NCBI RefSeq assembly: GCF_011761495.1
Contig: NZ_JAASRU010000009.1
Span: forward strand, 53,434 to 117,433
DNA from: Alkalibacillus almallahensis
GTDB taxonomy: Bacteria > Bacillota > Bacilli > Bacillales > Alkalibacillaceae
Reading direction: 5' to 3'
Length of the DNA: 64,000 nt
The position numbers and the translations under genes were made by a program. The first letter of the stretch is position 1; every line of letters begins with the position of its first letter. Shown one piece after another: positions 60,044-64,000 of this stretch. The notes under the pieces were generated by a model. It saw only the letters and a program-made list of their open reading frames with translations. It did not search any database and was not told the DNA's origin.

Positions 60044-61945
60044 TTAGATCGACTTTAATAACAGCCGCTTCAATATGCCCGAAAACGAACCAGGTAATTC
60101 ACTTAAATCAGGCACAAGCATATGTTCACGTCCGTAAATGTTCCGCATAAGCATTGCTTCATGTTCGGCAATCTCACCGTCTCCTAGAAAGACACCAACA
60201 ACTTCTATGCCTTTCTTCCGCGCCTCGATCACCGCTTCATTCGTATCGATAATCCCATTTTCACTATAATTAAACGCAGATGGCTCACCATCTGAGAACA
60301 CGAGCAAGAATTGGTCTTTTTCCGTGCGTTCTAATAACTCTTCTGTCGCAACACGTATCGTGAAGCCGTCACGATTATCTTCTTCAGCATCAAGCTGCAA
60401 TAGCTCTGGACCAACATTAGGCTGCAACGCGTTGTCGAATGTCATCACACGATGAAAATAGTTCGGTTGTTCATTCTCCTTCGTCGCAAAACCATCTTCC
60501 CAAAATCCAATCACATTGTGAGGAATCTTCAATTCTTTTAAGACTTCATGGAATAAAATCGCTGCCGTCTTCGTTTCTTCCATTTTATTAAACATAGAGG
60601 CCGAGCAATCAATGAGCAATGTAAATACAGCATCAATTTCATCGCTTTCTAAATCATTTTTATAAAAGACACGCGATTCGTTTTCGATTGCAAGTGGTAG
60701 TAATTGTTTTTTATCAAGACGCCCCGTTAATAAATGCGATCGTTCCGCATTTTGTTTTTGATCTAATGCTTTAAAGATCGTTTGGGATAGTTGGCGACGA
60801 AGTGGATCGATTGTCCGCAATAAATCACGATAGGCATCAATGTCAGCTTCACTCGGTTTTTCAGGATAACGATCATAGACAACGGCGTTAGCATTTTCTT
60901 TCCCGTAATTTTGCTCGTCACCCGTTTCTCGCTCATTTTTCTTCTCGTCTAAATCTTCAAGATGCTCATACTCACTCTGATCCGTCTGAGCCGACATCCC
61001 TTGAACGCTCGCCATTGCCTGATCGCCTTCTTCAGTTTGGCGAGCACCATCACCAATCATCGTCGTCTTCGTTCCTTGATCCAATTCAAACTGCATAAAC
61101 GTTTGATTCTCATCATCATTTTCATTCTCTTGATGCCATGTTTGAAATCGTTCGTTGATGACATCATCACTCGACGTATCATCCTCATCTTCATTATTCA
61201 GTGGATCGACACGCTTCAACTCCTCAATGACACGTTCTTCTTGGAGTTCGGATTGATGTTGAATCGGGTAAACGAAATAACGATTGATCATGTCACTATA
61301 GTCTTCTTCAAGCGCCTTTTGGATTTCCAGGACAATTCGCACGACATCACGCGTTGATTTTGCTTCATAGACACGGTTAAGAAGCGGTTTAATTCCCTGT
61401 AATGTCCGATTTTGTGTCGACTTGCTTGATTTAAAAGCTTCAAACGGTGATTCTGATGTTAACGACAGATAAATAAGACAAAATAACTCATCCGTAACAT
61501 AACTACGTGTTATGGCCGTCTGTCGTTGCGTTTCAAAATAGTGATGATACGCCTTCCGCCTCATATCAAACCATGATTTCGTACCAGGCCGACGTCGACG
61601 AATTAACCGTTCTAAGCGAATATCTTCAAGTAGCGTAAATAGTTGCTCGATAAAATAGGGCATCTGACTGCGATTCGTTTCCTTTTTCAGACGCAAAAAT
61701 TCAGATACAGATGTCTCGTGTAATGTCCCTAACACGCGTAACAAGATATCCGTTTTATAACCTGTCTGTTGCACGTTAAATCGATGATCCCAAAAATGAC
61801 TCGCCGTAATCTGCCGGTCGTCAATATGAACTGTCGCCCCAAAATGATAGTCAAATTCTAAATCCGCTTCTTTCGCTAAAACATTCACAAAGTCACGCAA
61901 AGTCGCCAATTGTTGCGTATCAACCACTTTATCATTAAATTTCAC
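60044..61945 (-). CDS. yojO: VWA-domain protein, YojO/NorD-like
   Basis: 633 residues. The C-terminal von Willebrand A domain has the MIDAS motif DCSASMFNKM and later SDGEPSAFN. The middle is long, acidic and Glu/Asp/Gln-rich, probably disordered. The N-terminal part is helical and basic. Such proteins act with MoxR AAA+ ATPases to remodel or insert cofactors into protein partners (NorD and CbbO are examples). No target gene is in view. Ten bases after the ATPase gene on the minus strand, so the two form one operon. Confidence 0.88.
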   Translation of the reverse strand: MKFNDKVVDTQQLATLRDFVNVLAKEADLEFDYHFGATVHIDDRQITASHFWDHRFNVQQTGYKTDILLRVLGTLHETSVSEFLRLKKETNRSQMPYFIEQLFTLLEDIRLERLIRRRRPGTKSWFDMRRKAYHHYFETQRQTAITRSYVTDELFCLIYLSLTSESPFEAFKSSKSTQNRTLQGIKPLLNRVYEAKSTRDVVRIVLEIQKALEEDYSDMINRYFVYPIQHQSELQEERVIEELKRVDPLNNEDEDDTSSDDVINERFQTWHQENENDDENQTFMQFELDQGTKTTMIGDGARQTEEGDQAMASVQGMSAQTDQSEYEHLEDLDEKKNERETGDEQNYGKENANAVVYDRYPEKPSEADIDAYRDLLRTIDPLRRQLSQTIFKALDQKQNAERSHLLTGRLDKKQLLPLAIENESRVFYKNDLESDEIDAVFTLLIDCSASMFNKMEETKTAAILFHEVLKELKIPHNVIGFWEDGFATKENEQPNYFHRVMTFDNALQPNVGPELLQLDAEEDNRDGFTIRVATEELLERTEKDQFLLVFSDGEPSAFNYSENGIIDTNEAVIEARKKGIEVVGVFLGDGEIAEHEAMLMRNIYGREHMLVPDLSELPGSFSGILKRLLLKSI

Positions 61946-61954
61946 CGAACCACC

Positions 61955-62827
61955 TCATTCAAACAACGTATCCGCTAAATTACGGACATTTTCCTTCTCA
62001 CGGTCATCTTCCAATTTATCCACGATCGCCCGTTGAATCGCACGTTTAGCTGGAATCATATGAGCTAAATCACACGCATCAATCAGCGCACGAATACTCG
62101 CAGCATCCTCAGCAATCTTACCTTGCTCAGCCGCTTCAATTAAATCAGCCGACAATTGGACGAACGCATTGATTTTGTCTTGATCTGATAAGTTCGTTTC
62201 CGATTGAATCAACGATTTTAATTGATCGCCACCAATATAGGAAATATCAAACACGATAAAACGGTTTTTCAGCGCTTCGTTTAATCGAGTCGTGCCAATA
62301 TACCCCTCGTTAATCGCAGCAATCACATTAAATCCTTCTTGTGCTTGAATCCGATTATTGGTTAAAGGGTTCGTTACTGTACGGCGGTAGTCCAGTGCCC
62401 CGTTAATCAGCGGTAATGTTTCCGGCTTCGCCATATTAATCTCATCAATATAGAGCAGATGCCCATTTTCCATCGCTTGAACAAGCGGGCCAGGGACAAA
62501 GTCGATTTGTTGTTTGCCTTCTTGATCATAATTAATCGTCTTAAACCCTAAAAAACTCTCCGCATCCAAATCAACAGAACAATTCACACTAAACATCGGC
62601 TGCTTCAGGTAATTGGCTAACGTTTCAGCTAGCTTCGTCTTACCAGAACCAGTCGGCCCTTTTAATAGCACATTTTTCCCCTGCATCAACGCCACAAGTG
62701 CATCCGTTAAAATCGTTTGATCATAAGGGAGATAGCTCGCTTCTGTTTTTAAGTAATCAAACTCACTTGGAGTCGCTTGCTTAGCTTTTAACTTGGCTTC
62801 TATTTCATTCGGTAATTCGATCGTCAT
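61955..62827 (-). CDS. yojN: MoxR-type AAA+ ATPase, YojN/NorQ-like
   Basis: 290 residues. Walker A GPTGSGKTKLAETLA, Walker B LLYIDEINMAKPE, and sensor 1 in NVIAAINEG, followed by the arginine-finger region LNEALKNRF. MoxR-family chaperone working with the VWA protein encoded next. The minus strand has AAGGAG about eight bases before ATG 62827; an upstream in-frame ATG at 62848 lacks this spacing. Gene order and sequence match B. subtilis yojN-yojO. Confidence 0.9.
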   Translation of the reverse strand: MTIELPNEIEAKLKAKQATPSEFDYLKTEASYLPYDQTILTDALVALMQGKNVLLKGPTGSGKTKLAETLANYLKQPMFSVNCSVDLDAESFLGFKTINYDQEGKQQIDFVPGPLVQAMENGHLLYIDEINMAKPETLPLINGALDYRRTVTNPLTNNRIQAQEGFNVIAAINEGYIGTTRLNEALKNRFIVFDISYIGGDQLKSLIQSETNLSDQDKINAFVQLSADLIEAAEQGKIAEDAASIRALIDACDLAHMIPAKRAIQRAIVDKLEDDREKENVRNLADTLFE

Positions 62828-62968
62828 CTCAGTCACTCCTTGTCTCACTCTGTTTATCGTATCATGTTCAGCGTTTAGATGAAATTGAGAGGGAGGTTTA
62901 TGATTGAATGGAGGGCGGTGGTTCGCTAGGTCCTTGATGTAGACAATGTCGTCGTTTCAGTTGGGTAG

Positions 62969-63161
62969 TTGATACATAAGGTCGCTGATATATCACGCGA
63001 AGTCGCCGATATCCTGATTGTTGATACACGAGGTCGCCGATATAATCACGGTATCAGCGCCTCACAAATTTTAACGGCGCCATATGAAAAATAACAGCGC
63101 CTCAGCAAATATATCGGCGCTATCCAGAATATATCAGCGCCATATAGAATATAACAGCGAC
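62969..63161. repeat. Phased array D2 (word TATCRGCGCC) with orientation switch
   Basis: Plus-orientation words TATCAGCGCC, TAACGGCGCC, TAACAGCGCC, TATCGGCGCT, TATCAGCGCC and TAACAGCGAC start at 63052, 63072, 63092, 63112, 63132 and 63152, exactly 20 bases apart. To the left the reverse complement GTCGCYGATA occurs at 62981, 63002 and 63033. A segment starting TTGATACAYRAGGTCG is repeated at 62969 and 63021. No gene on either strand. Confidence 0.9.
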
Positions 63162-63174
63162 CTTGCCTCCTCAT

Positions 63175-63463
63175 AATATTAGCACTCTATTTTTTATTGT
63201 TATATCAATCTTCAATTCAAATATTCATCTGAAATAGCATACCAAATCGCACATCAATTAGTATCATGACAACAGCTATTGTCAGTGGGGGGATTGCTAT
63301 GTTATTCAGTATCTTATTTGCGATGTTGATTTTTATAAACTAAGCAGATAATTGTTATTTTATGTTAATATAAATATACAGTTTGTGAATAATCGTACTT
63401 AACGTGCTGACGACGCAGGATTATTGAATAACAGAGAGATATAATTTTCTCTGGAGGGGTTAT
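63175..63463. other. AT-rich intergenic region
   Basis: No credible gene or repeat word. A 13-codon frame starting ATG at 63299 encodes a short hydrophobic peptide (MLFSILFAMLIFIN) behind GGGGGGAT; it could be a tiny membrane peptide but support is minimal. Confidence 0.25.
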
Positions 63464-63809
63464 TTGAAGAGTTTAATTGAATTCAGTTTAAGTCTTATTT
63501 TAATTATAGGATGGTTTATATTAATAGTAGGAATTATTGGCTTGATAGTTTCGTTAATTGCAAAGGGAATGTATATAATAATTCCTTTTTCGGCAATTGT
63601 AATTGGTTTACTATGTATATGGACATACAAAAAAAGCAGATCGGCTATTCAAGAAACGTAATGATAATTTTTCTAATGACAGCGACGAGGAGAATGAGTT
63701 TGATAAATTAGTGTATGAAATTAACAAGAAGGAAAAGCATAATTCCATTTTCGCTATTGAGTGGCTTCAGTTGAGCAAAGCCATAAAAAAGCAAACGCTT
63801 GGGCATTAA
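63464..63809 (+). pseudogene. Small two-helix membrane protein, likely frameshifted at a poly-A run
   Basis: The first frame (63464-63661, TTG start, GGAGGGG upstream) gives 65 residues with two hydrophobic helices and ends soon after a run of seven A (63629-63635). Removing one A from that run joins it to a second frame that runs to 63809. That would make a protein of about 115 residues with a charged cytoplasmic tail (KRNDNFSNDSDEENEFDKLV). The tail composition looks protein-like, so the gene is probably broken, subject to slippage, or affected by a sequence error. No family recognised. Confidence 0.5.
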
Positions 63810-63925
63810 AATGCTCTAGCATTTGTTGGTTGCTACTTATACAGTTATTTTAGATCCTAATTGTAGTATTTTTTAGTGTGATAGTTACAAGGACTTTTCT
63901 CAATTTAGGTTCTAAGTCAAATGTT

Positions 63926-63950
63926 GGGGTGCTCTCTTAAGAGCACTCCT
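63926..63950 (+). terminator. Possible terminator hairpin near the window end
   Basis: GGGGTGCTCT and AGAGCACTCC pair (one G:T) around CTTA. No strong T run follows, so termination is uncertain. The rest of the window to 64000 has no recognised feature. Confidence 0.35.
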
Positions 63951-64000
63951 TACTTATGCCATTTGGCCTTGTATATCCTTATATTTATGATGCAATAAGA

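Noticed and set aside
60962..61357. 131-residue plus-strand frame opposite the VWA gene
   Set aside because: Antisense to the acidic linker of a well-supported gene; no ribosome site.

Overview
The window is a chromosomal segment of a motile, Gram-positive Bacillaceae. The evidence is B. subtilis-like gene order (yvyE-degSU-degV-comF-flagellar genes-hpf-secA-prfB-cccB-ftsEX, uvrBA, hprK-lgt-yvoD-ppaX-yvoF, yvcD-trxB-rapZ-yvcK-whiA-crh), strong GGAGG ribosome binding sites, sigma-A, sigma-B, sigma-H and sigma-D type promoters, bacillithiol synthesis (bshB2) and CcpA-type regulators (HprK, Crh). Several surface and flagellar proteins (FlgK, FlgL, FliD, flagellin, the FtsX loop, CtpB) are very rich in Asp and Glu, which suggests a halophilic or haloalkaliphilic member. 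That is inference, and I cannot name a species. No rRNA, tRNA, CRISPR array or intact insertion sequence was seen.

Layout: 65-2342, a membrane-anchored coiled-coil protein and an APC permease. 2983-5762, a three-gene operon for sulfoquinovosyl lipid (SqdB, SqdX, GtrA-type membrane protein). 5863-6262, a GC-rich intergenic element and unassigned sequence. 6263-13681, yvyE, degS-degU, degV, a NERD protein and comFA-comFC. 13748-26430, late flagellar genes (yvyF, flgM, flgN, flgK, flgL, yviE, fliW, csrA, hag, flaG, fliD, fliS, fliT), interrupted between hag and flaG by an AT-rich insert of about 3.1 kb carrying a glycosyltransferase and a sulfotransferase, probably for flagellin glycan. 26600-41061, hpf, secA, prfB with its programmed frameshift, cccB, ftsEX with a LytM hydrolase, ctpB, minJ and uvrB. 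41067-46483, uvrA, yojF-bshB2 and yvlB-yvlD. 46740-54003, hprK to glpD. 54197-60005, yvcD, trxB, rapZ, yvcK, whiA and crh. 60044-62827, a convergent VWA/MoxR pair. The end holds a small, apparently frameshifted membrane protein gene.

The least explained structure is a set of nine intergenic arrays of short words (about 10-13 bp) repeated at 21 bp, or 20 bp in one family. The words differ between families: ATTGTTTAACAAT (four arrays), TTGRNGCAAG (two), TACAGCGAAA (one) and TATCRGCGCC (two). The word and the period are kept while the bases between copies are free. The period equals about two helical turns, and most arrays lie between one gene's terminator and the next gene's start. I know of no function for them.

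The regulation visible in the sequence fits together. Sigma-D promoters precede flgM, hag and fliD, and FlgM is the sigma-D inhibitor. FliW and CsrA overlap and lie directly before hag, whose leader holds a textbook CsrA hairpin. hpf has overlapping sigma-B and sigma-H promoters. uvrBA has a near-consensus LexA box. HprK and Crh occur with a glycerol kinase that has Gln where the PTS-phosphorylated His is expected, and a cre-like box overlaps its promoter.
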